Position numbers and translations under genes: made by a program
Shown: in pieces, positions 1 through 10,092 of the stretch
How positions within the stretch are numbered: the first letter of the stretch is position 1
How the letters are laid out: each line of letters begins with the position of its first letter
DNA from: Halichondria panicea
Lineage: Eukaryota > Porifera > Demospongiae > Suberitida > Halichondriidae
Assembly: GCF_963675165.1 (NCBI RefSeq)
Contig: NC_087377.1
Location: 2,627,978-2,691,977 of the forward strand
Direction of reading: 5' to 3'
Length of the DNA: 64,000 nucleotides
The notes under the pieces: generated by a model
The model's database searches: none
Told to the model about the DNA's origin: nothing
Seen by the model: the letters and a program-made list of their open reading frames with translations, nothing else

Positions 1-318
1 GCCCCTCCCACTCACGCGTACCCTCAACACATGTACCCCCCAGCTACTGGTTTAATGAACACAGGGCAATCAACCTTTGTACCCGTGCCGGGGGGTGGTC
101 TATTCAATACACCACTCCCCAACCATTTCACTGGACCTTCTTCACACAACTCAATGCTGGGACAGTCATCACGATTTAATGTGAATCCCATGTCCTTCCC
201 AATGTTTCCATTTTCACCTGCTCCAGCAAATTATCGTTTCCCTTCATCGATTACACCGTTAGAGTCGTCTAGGCAACCAATGAACTCTGACCCAAACACT
301 GACTCAATAGATCCGTGA
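1..318 (+). pseudogene. Terminal exon of an ankyrin/zinc-ribbon gene, duplicate copy A (5' part outside window)
   Basis: This stretch is nearly identical to the last part of the ankyrin gene ending at 9727 (matching about 9419-9727), including the same C-terminal residues NSDPNTDSIDP and stop. The encoded tail is rich in Pro, Ser, Asn and Phe and has no recognisable domain. Relative to the other copy there is a one-base difference in length near base 5 and a two-residue insertion near PVPGGG, so the copy may be frame-disrupted just upstream of the window edge. The rest of the gene, if present, lies to the left of base 1. It faces the decayed glycosidase copy at 675-2600 tail to tail, the same arrangement as at 9.4-12.6 kb. 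Whether it is an active gene end or a relic cannot be decided here. Confidence 0.65.
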
Positions 319-608
319 ACACTTTGCAATAGAATTTGAAGTTATAATTAAAGTCATGTTGTAAAAAATAATTAGTAATTATTTGTTCTGTACGTACTAC
401 GTCATGTACTTTCAAAGCAAATCAAATTAAATTATCATAAATAGAAAGTGCTCCCATGCATGAGATTGTATAATTTCGAATTCAAAGAAGGGTATACGAA
501 TACGTATACATATGTAGTTGTACAGAACTATTTCACTGTGGGATAAATTAAAGTTCTATTCGTATACAGGTATACAGCAGCAAATTTAAAAGGTATAAAA
601 ACTTGCAC

Positions 609-614
609 AATAAA
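609..614 (+). promoter_or_regulatory. Candidate polyadenylation signal AATAAA (copy A plus-strand gene)
   Basis: AATAAA lies about 290 bases after the stop at 318 and is conserved in the duplicate at 10023-10028. Conservation between copies is weak support because the whole segment is duplicated. Confidence 0.4.
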
Positions 615-674
615 GTATTCCGACTAAACAATACACTATAATTATACTACAACTGTCCATTGCTGCGTATAGAT

Positions 675-2600
675 TTAGTCAGATGACATGATGAGTATCC
701 ATGTGATACTCTTGGGGTCCATGGTGACAGTCACCACCGCGTTGTAGCCTCTATCCAACCCACACACGAGTGCTTTGTCAGATAGGCCAGTGTAGTACAG
801 TGGTAGACTGATGTTGCGTGTTATGGCCACTGGAGTGGGGTTGAATATCATGGCTAGACCGCGGTGGTCAAGGTGAGGGTTCACGTGCAGCACACAGTCG
901 TAATCTGTGCATGCGTGCAGGGGAAAATAGCAATACATTATTACTATTACCATAAACTTTTATAGCTATGCTATAAGTCGAAAAAATGTGACACTCTATA
1001 GACATGCAGATATAATTATGTTAAACGTGTAATTTTCGTTGGTGAAAATGTTTGTATTCATGAACTATAATTAATTTTATAACTATTCTGTATTTTTTTA
1101 GAGCTGACGTTGAACCTGTTGCATGCGGTAGAATCATTTCGTAGTTTTAGTTTTCGTATAATTGTGATTACAATACGACAAATTCCACCATACGAAAATA
1201 ACCCGCTATTATATATATTTATACGGTACATAATTAATCACTTCTATTCCCTAGCTCCCATGCACACACCTTGCATGTCTGGTCTCCTCACATGGACTAT
1301 GTCACTGATCAGAATGTCACGATAGGTCTTGTAGAAACCCACCCACTTCTCCACCAACTGCATGGTTGCATCAGTGTCATACAACCTGCATGCATGCAGG
1401 GAGACCATTAAACCAGACGGTGCATGCATTAGATTCTGAAAAATGATGTGTGGTTTTTGACGTAAGTGCGTGACTATTGTGGCAAATATTAGGAAAAAAC
1501 GCACGTTTGCTACAATAGTCACGCACTCGCGTGAAAACCACACATCATTTTATATATCCTTATACTTTATACACATACCTGGGGCCACGATAACAAGCTG
1601 CAACTCCGTAACCAAGGTATTGTGCCAACGCCCACTCATACTCCACTAGGTGCTCAGACAGTGGCTCAAACTGAGCAGCAGAACCACCTGTTAGTATGTG
1701 GAGGGGGCGGATACATTATATAGCGGAATATGGAACAATATACGGACAATAAAATTGAAAGCAGGCATTGAAAGAGACCTTTTTCAAATAATGATTTTGT
1801 GGCCAGAAATTAAAGGAAATTACTGATTAATTAATTAAGCGCCTCAAAATTTAGCGCTATATTTGTATACAGCATGGTATAATCATTACCCTAACGTACA
1901 TACATACCTCCGTGATACACGACCAGTGGTACAAACATCCATCCCTGGGTGGGTATGTAATGGTAGGTGTCATCATACATCCCCTGTCTGCTCACACTGA
2001 GGTCCTCCCAGCGAGGCAGGCTGTACTGGTTCTCATTATAACTGAAGCAAGAGGGACAAGTATTCAGCATGCATGCATGGTGAGAGGAGAATGCATGGAC
2101 CATGCAAACAAACAAATTACTACATAGACCTAATAAATGATGTACACTGATTATAATTAATAACTGGCGGAGGTGTGGTGGGTGTGGTTAGCTGAGCCGC
2201 ACGTTGCACCTCCATATGGTCCGTCAGTCTCAAGCATAGAGAGACCAGTTTGGTTGATGAAAGTGAAGATGATGTCATTAATCTTGTCATACCTATACAA
2301 CGAACAAATACACTAGCTATAATTATTATGACTGAATTGCACACGCACATTAATTTTGGCCTCAAAACAAAAGCAATTGCTAATCCATGTAGTGGATTAA
2401 CTATCAACTAAATGCAGCTTGATTAGCTCCGAAAAGAAGCCCATTTCAGAAAAATTACCTACTATAACAGAAAATAGAACACACTGTAACAAAAGCAATG
2501 ATCTGCATCTATTGTTAATACAATTATAACCGTAGTAACAACATTGTTTCACTCACCATCCAGAAGCGAAGCAAGCATCCGGTGTTAGTTGTCCTGATTA
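675..2600 (-). pseudogene. Decayed 3' half of the secreted GH36-like glycosidase gene (copy A)
   Basis: Exons equivalent to 4-8 of the intact gene at 10093-15191 are recognisable at 2292-about 2165 (exon 4, first half only), 2041-1908, 1687-1579, 1385-1270 and 904-675. A fragment of exon 3 lies near 2565-2600. Compared with the intact copy, a deletion of roughly 540 bases removes the second half of exon 4 plus most of the next intron. The last exon has lost 30 bases (LPEGQSPGAVY became C). Exons 1-2 and most of exon 3 are absent. Splice sites of exons 5-7 are still intact, so the copy is fairly young. The AATAAA at 9971-9976 in the intact copy reads AATAGA here. A functional enzyme is not expected because the exon 4 half carrying the INQPDNYFY stretch is gone. 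Confidence 0.85.
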
Positions 2601-3891
2601 TAGTTGTATGATGAGAACACAGCTAAAACCACAACAATGTTGCACTAGGTTACAATACTAACAGGGAATTGAAAAAACTCTGATACCTTGTTATAGGTCT
2701 GCAACACTGAGCAAATTTAAAAAGCATGACCGGGCCATGGTTGCGTGTGTGTGGATCGAGGGAGGGTATACAATTATTATAGAGCAAAGCTACTATACTA
2801 TGGGCTACAGAAATTTACACACACACCTTGCTGGGGTGAGGTGGTTTCTTGCTGATCGACTGATGTGTTGTACTTTGCTGCTGCATGTGCTATATATAAT
2901 AGAGAGACGATAGGTCCATTTCACCAGGCCTGGAGGGAGTCACGTCAATACTCCTGGAGGGGGGTTAAAAATAGATACTCAAAAGTTGTGCTCACGAGTG
3001 AACTTCACTATAGATACGATATTATTTTGTAAATCTTCTGAAATAGAAGATTGAATAGGCAATTATTAGCTGGTAATTATCGTATGAACCACCAACAATA
3101 TTGGTACAACTCAGAATGGTGTAGGTCATGTGATAGCATCTCCTGACACCCACTCTGCAGACACACGTACCTGTGTGTGCTTGATACCTCCATTCACTCA
3201 GTCTAGGAGTAGACACCATGCAGGCAGGGTGAAGGATACAATAGCACACACAGAGATGTTGGGGCACTGTGGGAGGAGGGAGATGTATTGATGAGCATCA
3301 TTACACTAGTCACCATAGTGAGACATGTGTACACACGTACCTGTGTGTGCTCCATTCATGAGGCAGTGATTAAACCTGGGTAACAAATGTGGACTCATAC
3401 ATCGTACATGCAATTGATCGAGACATGAGCAAAGAAATGGCAAACTACTACAACACGTCCACAGTGCATGGGCTAACTTTGTGGAGGAGGCTGATCACAT
3501 AATTATTAACAGGTTGCCTAGCTCGCTCTATAAGCCTAGAATTATATGAATTGTTTGTAATTAAACAATAGTTACAATTAACACATACAAAGTCATACAT
3601 TAGGCAGTACCTATAGTTTGTATACAGGGCATCATTATTGACACTGCAGGCAACCTTCATCCAGCCTGGGACTAATGCAAGGAATAGTTATACCAAGAAG
3701 CACCCCTCATGTTTCAGCAGCAAAGTGTTGCTGTCTTGACTGAAAGTAGAGGTATTTAATGTCTGAGTAGGGGAAGTCCCTGCATAGGAAAGAATAAAGA
3801 GAATGTTTTACCACAATAATGTAGATCTATAGTTGTAAGGGGAGAAATTGACAGAGCAATACCTTGTGTGTTTGAACAAAGTTAAGCTTCA
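2601..3891. other. Region without a recognised gene; several minus-strand exon-like pieces
   Basis: Homology with the duplicated unit stops near 2600. On the minus strand there are short open stretches followed by good donor sites, for example around 3165-3220 and 3340-3360. Those two share an almost identical block ending CACACACAG then GTACGTGTG. I could not join them into a frame-consistent gene and recognise no product. Confidence 0.4.
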
Positions 3892-3911
3892 ATGGAGAGA
3901 CAAGACTCAGA
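3892..3911 (+). CDS. Possible first coding exon of an ankyrin-family paralog
   Basis: The exon reads MERQDSE and ends at a consensus donor GTGAGTGAACATG. The exon and the bases after it match the first exon of the complete ankyrin gene (5661-5683) and its intron start, including the shared GTGAGTGAACATGTAGACTA block. This is therefore a duplicated 5' end. No ankyrin exons follow before the Death-domain exon at 4852, and the phases of the two do not match directly (20 bases here, the next exon needs one leading base). It may be a relic or the start of a gene with an unseen middle exon. Confidence 0.4.
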
Positions 3912-4387
3912 GTGAGTGAACATGTAGACTATAACTAACCTGACTACTCTAGTGCCACCTTTCATTGCATAGACCACTGCCTGAATGTTGAGAGGAGAGA
4001 CAGGATGATAATGGACGTACCTTCTATGTAGACCAAACATCCGGACGCACACAATGGCATCGACCAATCAGTGAACAGGACATACGGCAAAGGTATATGT
4101 GCACCTGGGGATTGTTAGGAGGCACTTGACAACTACTTAGCTTATAATTCAGCAGCTTCATAAAATAATGTCAAGTATCGATCTCTTATAATTACTATTT
4201 TATAATCATTACCTATAGCTACTAAAATTAATATAACGCCTTTTAGGACATAATTATAATTACCTCGTAATTATTGCATCAATTCTCGTTTGCCTCGAAT
4301 ATACGAATATATAATTCCTATTAATTTAATGTGAAGTTTTTCATTATAGCTAGAGGGCCACTTATGTAAGTGTGTGCATTGCATTAA

Positions 4388-4590
4388 CTACCGTATAGCG
4401 GGTGATTTTTGAGGGGTAAAATATTCGTTATTTCCGTGGGCAAGCTGACCTCCACCCTACATGAAAACAGTTTACCGGAACGCATGCCAGGCAGTACAGG
4501 CAATAACATCAACCGACATTTTTACAGACGAAAATCAACGTTTTCGATTTGTCGCATGGATTTTTACCCCACGAGTATTACCCACTATCT
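4388..4590. mobile_element. MITE, 'CGTATAGCGGGTAATTTTCG' family, degenerate copy
   Basis: The left end ACCGTATAGCGGGTGATTTT and right end TTACCCACTAT are imperfect inverted repeats of each other. The interior (GTGGGCAAGCTGACCTCCAC, ACCGGAACGC) matches the copies at 27080-27264, 41534-41742, 42299-42491 and 51207-51417. It carries no coding capacity. Confidence 0.7.
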
Positions 4591-4851
4591 ATCATCTATC
4601 ATAATTATTCGAAAGTCTTCAGTCTTAAAAAGTACATTATTTTGACTCTTGTCCATTCCTCATTACACGCGTTGTGTGGCTTGCATCATTAAATAATGGT
4701 ATGTGCATTTTCAGAATAGTTTGTTGTACACAGCTTGTCACACACTTTCTAACCCCAAGATGGCTTGTATAATAAGATGCACACTCGTCATTTATTTTTG
4801 TTACAATATTTTCTTAAGCATTGCCTGTGATCTAATATTGACTTGTGTACA

Positions 4852-5217
4852 GGATCATCCTCAGAGAAGGATACCAGCAATGGAGACCAGCCGATTGTTC
4901 TGACTGGAGCGGATATTAATACAATTTGTGAGAGTCTGAAAACTGCCACCTATAATTGGTTTGATTTAGGATTGGCTCTCGGAGTGAAGAGTAATGATTT
5001 GAAAGACATTGAAGATGAATACCGCCATAACAAACGCCGCCTAATGGAGATGGTGGGCAAGCGTCTTGAAGTCACTGATCCAGAGCATCCGATGACATGG
5101 CCTTACATATGTGAATGTCTAAGGAGGCCTACTGTTGAGCGTAACGATGTAGTTGAGGAAATTGAAGACAAGTATGTGAGGACAGCAACTGCAGTTGCTC
5201 ATAGTGCCACCAACTGA
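4852..5217 (+). CDS. Death-domain exon (orphan or terminal exon)
   Basis: The exon follows a consensus acceptor (TTGTGTACAG) and encodes about 120 residues. Around residues 15-100 it has the six-helix Death-domain pattern: ADINTICESLK, then WFDLGLALGV, then LKDIEDEY, KRRLMEMVGKRLE, MTWPYICECLRRP and VVEEIEDKY. The conserved Trp pair and the leucine-rich helices fit the Death superfamily, an adaptor fold for homotypic signalling complexes. It either ends at the TGA at 5215-5217 or is spliced out earlier at the donor GTATGTGAGG near 5172. The upstream exon was not found. It needs one leading base. The ankyrin gene starting at 5661 has its own ATG, so fusion is not required. Domain call is firm, gene structure is not. 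Confidence 0.7.
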   Translation, partial: GSSSEKDTSNGDQPIVLTGADINTICESLKTATYNWFDLGLALGVKSNDLKDIEDEYRHNKRRLMEMVGKRLEVTDPEHPMTWPYICECLRRPTVERNDVVEEIEDKYVRTATAVAHSATN

Positions 5218-5660
5218 TCATGAGAACCTGACAAGGTGTGTTTGCACTATTAATGTGAATCTGATCTATATTTTCATTGCATACAATATTTTGTTGCAGA
5301 GCTTATAAGACTCTAGTTGATTGTGCTTCTCATGTTTTCATATAGATATACTGGAAGGGGACAAATGAAGATCGCAAGTGAAGAATCATGCAATCAATAA
5401 TTACAATGACTCTTTGCTGACTGTATACATTATAAAGTATGATCATGAGTTACTGACATTTACAAGGTTGAGCTGTGAGATTCAATTTCTAGCTTTCTAG
5501 TTTAGTGACCCTTTTCCATTGTTCCTGGTACAGGAGTTGCTAGCTTGGAACAAGGCCGCTTTAGAAGACGTACGCTTTCCCTGCGGCTTGGAATCGAGGC
5601 AGATGGGGTGGGGCCATCTTATTAAAATGGGAGACTGAGAATAAATACTGAGAACTAGAA

Positions 5661-8264
5661 ATGGCTACTGAACAAGACTTAGGGTGAGTGAACATGTAGA
5701 CTATAATTACTACTCATGGTAGCACCTTGTGATTGCATGGAGGGAGGCTCATTCCATTAGTAGAGTCAGAATAGGCTATGAATCATAGTACAGTGTTCCA
5801 CCAGGCTGATCATCATAATTATTATGATCAGAGGTGAAACACTGTACAGCAAAATGACAGCTGGATATGTGCATGGTGTCACTTGTATAAACTATATACA
5901 CATATCAAGTAATTCTGTATGACTGACCCCCCAACCATCTATTTTGTACAGTAATCAAAACAAGCTAGCTGAGGACTTATACGAGGCTGTAGACAATGAT
6001 GACGTCACTAAAGTTAGGTCCCTGTTGGGACAGGGGGCAAACCCCAACCACCAGCTCTACTGGAGTGACGAGTGGGTGAGTGACGAGTGGGCGGATAAGA
6101 GGCCTCCATTACACTGGGCTTGCTGGAGGGGCTACCTTGAGATTGCGAAGAATCTTGTTACCCATGGAGCTCGTACTGATAAAGGTGGTGGGACGTACAA
6201 CAAGACTCCACTTCACTATGCGTGCCAGGGAGGTGATAAGGAGATGGTGCAGTACCTGATCCAAGAGCTCAAATGTAGCACTGGTAAGCAGTCGTGTATT
6301 AATCAAATAATGTTTCTCCGTATCTAAATTTAAACAGTATAAACCCCACTTGGAGTCTGTATCATAGCAACTGGGTGAGGTTTAACTACCATAATCTCCG
6401 CATTCCTCATAAACTCCCTTGCCTTGAGGGAACATAATAATTATGTAGGCCTATAGCGAAAAAATGTTTAGAGATAAATTTGTGTCAAATTTGCTTATAT
6501 TTTACATAGTAAGCGATGTACGTACGTTAGTACAGTATTACTTATGCTTTTGCGTATGATATATTTTAAAGTTGAAAAATTTCGTGATTTGGTTGAATTA
6601 CTGTACCTGACCATTTTGTTTCTCCGTTCACCATAATATTTTCTATATTAGTATCTGTGTGATAGTTGAACTCTGTTTCACAACAGATGTGAGGGATAAA
6701 TATAACATGACTTCTCTTCACTGGGCTTGTGTGAGAGGAAGTAAAGACGTGGTACAGTATCTGGTGGAGGAGAGGAAGATGGATGTTGGTGAGATTTAGT
6801 GTGCTCTTGATAGTCTAGCTCTGTATTTGTTCCCATAGCTTCTCCTACTGTTTGTATTTGCTTCTGCCCAGTTGATATTAGACACAGATTCTGTGTAACT
6901 ACCGTATAACGCGAAATTTTCGAGGCACTTATATTTCGTGGATTGGCCTCTAAAAGCATTTCGTTGCATAATGTTCGCGGAATGACTGCTTACCGGAAGC
7001 CACACCTTTAAATCTTTGCACATTATAGCAGATAATTCTAATTAAATAACAATTTTCGTAGACTTGTAGGATTGCTAACCGACGAAATTCGCGAAAATTA
7101 AGCCCCTCGAAAATGTTGCGCTATACGGTATTTTGTTTGACTCTGTGTAATGTACAGATGTGAGGGATGATGAGGAACAGTCACCACTGGACAATGCTAT
7201 GGAGTGTCTTGATGATTGTGAAGGTTGTGTGGATGTTGCCCTCTACCTGATGAGCCGTGGCTGTGCATGTGGTGATGAGGACAAAGCCAGGTTACTCTGT
7301 GCAGCATGTTCCCTTGGCAAGCTGGGTGTCGTGAAGGAACTGGTTGAGCAACACAAAGTTGACCCCAACAGTAAGCATTAGTATGTACTTGGTGGAGAAG
7401 GCCAACTGTGATATCAGTGAGTACAACACAACCACCATGCAGTGTTATACCTTTGTTTCTACACCCACTCTTGCTCAGGTGCAACTGACTATGATGGCAT
7501 TACTCTTCTTGACATTGCTACAATGGAGGGTCACACTGAAATTGCTGACTACCTCAAGTCTCTACCACAACAATGTAAGCTCACTAGGATCATGAGTACA
7601 CAGTGTGGTCCAATACAGCTACTCTCTCTATACAGATGCTGTGACTGGAGACACTGACTCCAGGAGTGACGAGAATGGACCACCACCAACAAAGAAACGA
7701 AAAAGTAACTATTATCTCATGTGCACGTACATCTTAATTCATCTCTCGTCCCCGTCTCTCACACCCACACCACACCAACACTTACACACACACACATCCT
7801 CCCACACACAGACACACACGCCCAGCAAGTGACTCTGAGAGTGTGTCCTAACTGTAAGGAGAGGTGTCACATCCGCTGCAAGAAATGTCCCGAATGTGAG
7901 CACGAGTTCCCTCCTTCCAGTAAGAGCAGGGCCAAACCCGACCAGGATATTGTGAAAAACCCTTCAAACCTACTGCAGATACTACAGAAAAAGGTCACTA
8001 CACAGTACCAAGAGTATATTAGGCATATGCGGAGAGTAACGTGACTTCCTGTATCTTTCATGGGCTTGGAATTTGCACACTGACCAATCCAAGTGTGGGT
8101 GATGTAATCTATCAAGAAAGTAAATTCCAAGTTTGTGACAGATACAGGAAGTCACGTTACTCTCCGCATACATCTGATGTACAGTATTGTGACAGTACAT
8201 ACTTTAAACTGTATTGTACAGCCTTAAAAAATATTAATTTCATCACATCAAACAACCCCCCCCC

Positions 8265-8311
<47 letters not shown>

Positions 8312-8459
8312 CTATCTATTTGTTTCGACTAATGCCTGTTGCTAATTCTAAGAACCAAAATTTGAGGTTAATGTTTGTTGTATGCTTGCTTCAGTTTATT
8401 AATAACCACATAGAAGAACCCACATTCCCCAACCCCACTTATCAACTACATGTACCCAC

Positions 8460-8546
<87 letters not shown>

Positions 8547-9727
8547 CTATCTTGACTAATGCCTGTTGCTAATTCTGAGAACCAAGATTTGAGGTTAATG
8601 TTTGTTGTATGCTTGCTTCAGTTTAACCACATAGAAGAACCCACATTCCCCAACCCCACTATCAACTACATGTACCACAAAACCTGACCCAGACAATACA
8701 GGGTTGTACTTTATACCTAAGCCCCCCTCAGAAGTTTTCTTTTTTAAAAGCCAACTTGAAGTATCACAGCAACCAATATCAAGTCCAAGTTAGAAGATAA
8801 GTCTTATAACTCATGTTAGCTTGACCTCAACGTTTTACAGCTTTACAATAATTATTCAGCATGGCCCCAATGTGAACACATGACACGCCCAGTCGCTCAT
8901 GCCACACCTAATTTAATTTTCACACATCAAACAACCCCCCCCCCCACACACACACACACACACAGGTTGACCAATTGTCTCTGTTAGGATTTGACATTGT
9001 CGTACTAGTGCACAGAGATTCAAGCAAATCACATGACACGCCCAGTCGCTCACGCCACACCTACAGGAAGTTTGTGACCCCCGGACTGGCCGAGAGCTTT
9101 GTTGAATCTCCTCTGGTGTACGGCAGTTGGAAAGATTTCTGTAGTTCTGACAAGACCTCAACTGGACACGCTCAGAAATCCAAGAACCCACGAAAGAAAA
9201 AAGGAGTACAAACGAATACTACTACTACCACTCAGGAAGGGGACAGATCACATGATACGAGTGGAGTTTCGCATGATCAAGACAATGTATCTCAAGACAG
9301 CAATGGTCCCAATACTCAATCACAAGCAGCACCAACCTCTACTGACTTGACACCACTCTGGAATACAATATCTTCTCTTCGTCAGCAAATCGATTCCATG
9401 CAATCCAGTTTAAATGGCCCGCCCACTCACACGTACCCTCAACACATGTACCCCACAGCTACTGGTCTAATGAACACAGGGCAATCGACCTTTGTACCCG
9501 GGGGTGGTCCATTCAACACACCACTCCCCAACCATTTCACTGGACCTTCTTCACACAACTCAATGCTGGGACAGTCATCACGATTTAATCTGAATCCCAT
9601 GTCCTTCCCAATGTTTCCATTTTCACCTGCTCCAGCAAATTATCGTTTCCCTTCACCGATTACACCGTTAGAGTCGTCTAGGCAACCAATGAACTCTGAC
9701 CCAAACACTGACTCAATAGATCCGTGA
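5661..9727 (+). CDS. Ankyrin-repeat protein with NLS-like exon and C-terminal zinc ribbon (paralog 2)
   Basis: Exons: 5661-5683, 5952-6283, 6687-6788, 7158-7370, 7479-7574, 7636-7704, 7830-7919, 8988-9727 (554 aa). If the donor at 7920 is not used, exon 7 runs to the TGA at 8044 (349 aa). Both models sum to whole codons. Ankyrin repeats start near residue 12: LYEAVDNDDVTKVRSLLGQG, RPPLHWACWRGYLEIAKNL, TPLHYACQGGDKEMVQYLI, TSLHWACVRGSKDVVQYLV, LLCAACSLGKLGVVKELVE and LLDIATMEGHTEIADYL. Exon 6 has KKRK, a possible nuclear signal. Exon 7 encodes VCPNCKERCH and KKCPECEHEFP, a four-cysteine ribbon like the UPF0547 type. The long form adds a Thr/Ser/Asn/Pro-rich tail of about 245 residues with no known fold. 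Ankyrin arrays bind other proteins; the partner is unknown. The acceptor of exon 8 (CTGTTAG) is the least certain. Intron 7 holds CA repeats and a hairpin element. Confidence 0.82.
5788..5847. repeat. Short hairpin repeat in intron 1 of the ankyrin gene
   Basis: Arms GTACAGTGTTCCACC and GGTGAAACACTGTAC are near-perfect inverted repeats around a TGATCATcataattATTATGATCA core, giving an almost fully palindromic 60-base block. Confidence 0.7.
6900..7130. mobile_element. MITE, 'CCGTATAACGCGAAATTTTCGAGG' relative, in ankyrin gene intron 3
   Basis: The left end ACCGTATAACGCGAAATTTT and right end ending GCGCTATACGGTA are inverted repeats. The interior contains AATTCGCGAAAATTAAGCCC. Related copies lie at 58011-58260 and about 59966-60175. 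No coding capacity. Confidence 0.7.
8026..8170. repeat. Perfect 30-base inverted repeat (hairpin element) at the short-isoform 3' end
   Basis: The arms at 8026-8055 and 8141-8170 are exact reverse complements over 30 bases, beginning TATGCGGAGAGTAACG on the left. A second, inner pair (CTTGGAATTT / AAATTCCAAG) lies inside. The last codons and stop of the short ankyrin isoform fall within the left arm, so the element supplies that stop. Confidence 0.85.
8230..8965 (+). repeat. CA microsatellites and a local duplication in ankyrin intron 7
   Basis: Long CA runs lie at about 8268-8308, 8462-8544 and 8944-8964. The unique sequence beginning GCCTGTTGCTAATTCT occurs twice (about 8333-8460 and 8560-8680), each copy following a CA run. 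A C-run plus CA run preceded by CACACATCAAACAACC also recurs at 8250 and 8925. This is consistent with slippage or unequal exchange between CA tracts. Confidence 0.8.
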
Positions 9728-9970
9728 ACTTTGCAATAGAATTTGAAGTTATAAAGTCATGTACGTTGTAAAAAATAATTATGCTGTAATTATTTGTTCT
9801 GTGCGTACTATACTATAAAATACTTGAATCAATTAAATGACTGTGTATCAATTACATAATAAATAGAAAGTGCTCCCATGGCCATGCATGCGCACATGTA
9901 TAATTTCGAATTCAAAGAAGGGTATACGAATACGTATACATGTAGTTGTACTATTTCACTGGGATAAAGT

Positions 9971-9976
9971 TTTATT
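9971..9976 (-). promoter_or_regulatory. Candidate polyadenylation signal of the glycosidase gene
   Basis: On the minus strand AATAAA lies about 117-122 bases past the stop at 10093. The equivalent site in copy A has mutated to AATAGA. Confidence 0.45.
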
Positions 9977-10022
9977 CGTATACAGGTACAGCAGCAAATT
10001 TAAAAGATATAAAAACTTGCAC

Positions 10023-10028
10023 AATAAA
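10023..10028 (+). promoter_or_regulatory. Candidate polyadenylation signal of ankyrin paralog 2
   Basis: AATAAA lies about 300 bases after the stop at 9727 and only 65 bases before the convergent glycosidase stop, so the two 3' untranslated regions probably overlap. Confidence 0.4.
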
Positions 10029-10092
10029 GTATTCCGACTAAACAGTACACTATAATTATACTACAACTGCATGTCCATTGCTGCGTATAGAT

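Noticed and set aside
3882-4067. A minus-strand open frame of 61 residues with two exon-like donors
   Set aside because: Phases of the apparent exons do not join, the apparent intron would be under 45 bases, and the region also contains the plus-strand first exon at 3892.
4852-9727. One fused Death-domain/ankyrin gene
   Set aside because: The ankyrin gene has its own first exon at 5661 that matches the first exon of paralog 3, and the Death-domain exon has an in-frame stop at 5217. Splicing around the stop remains possible.
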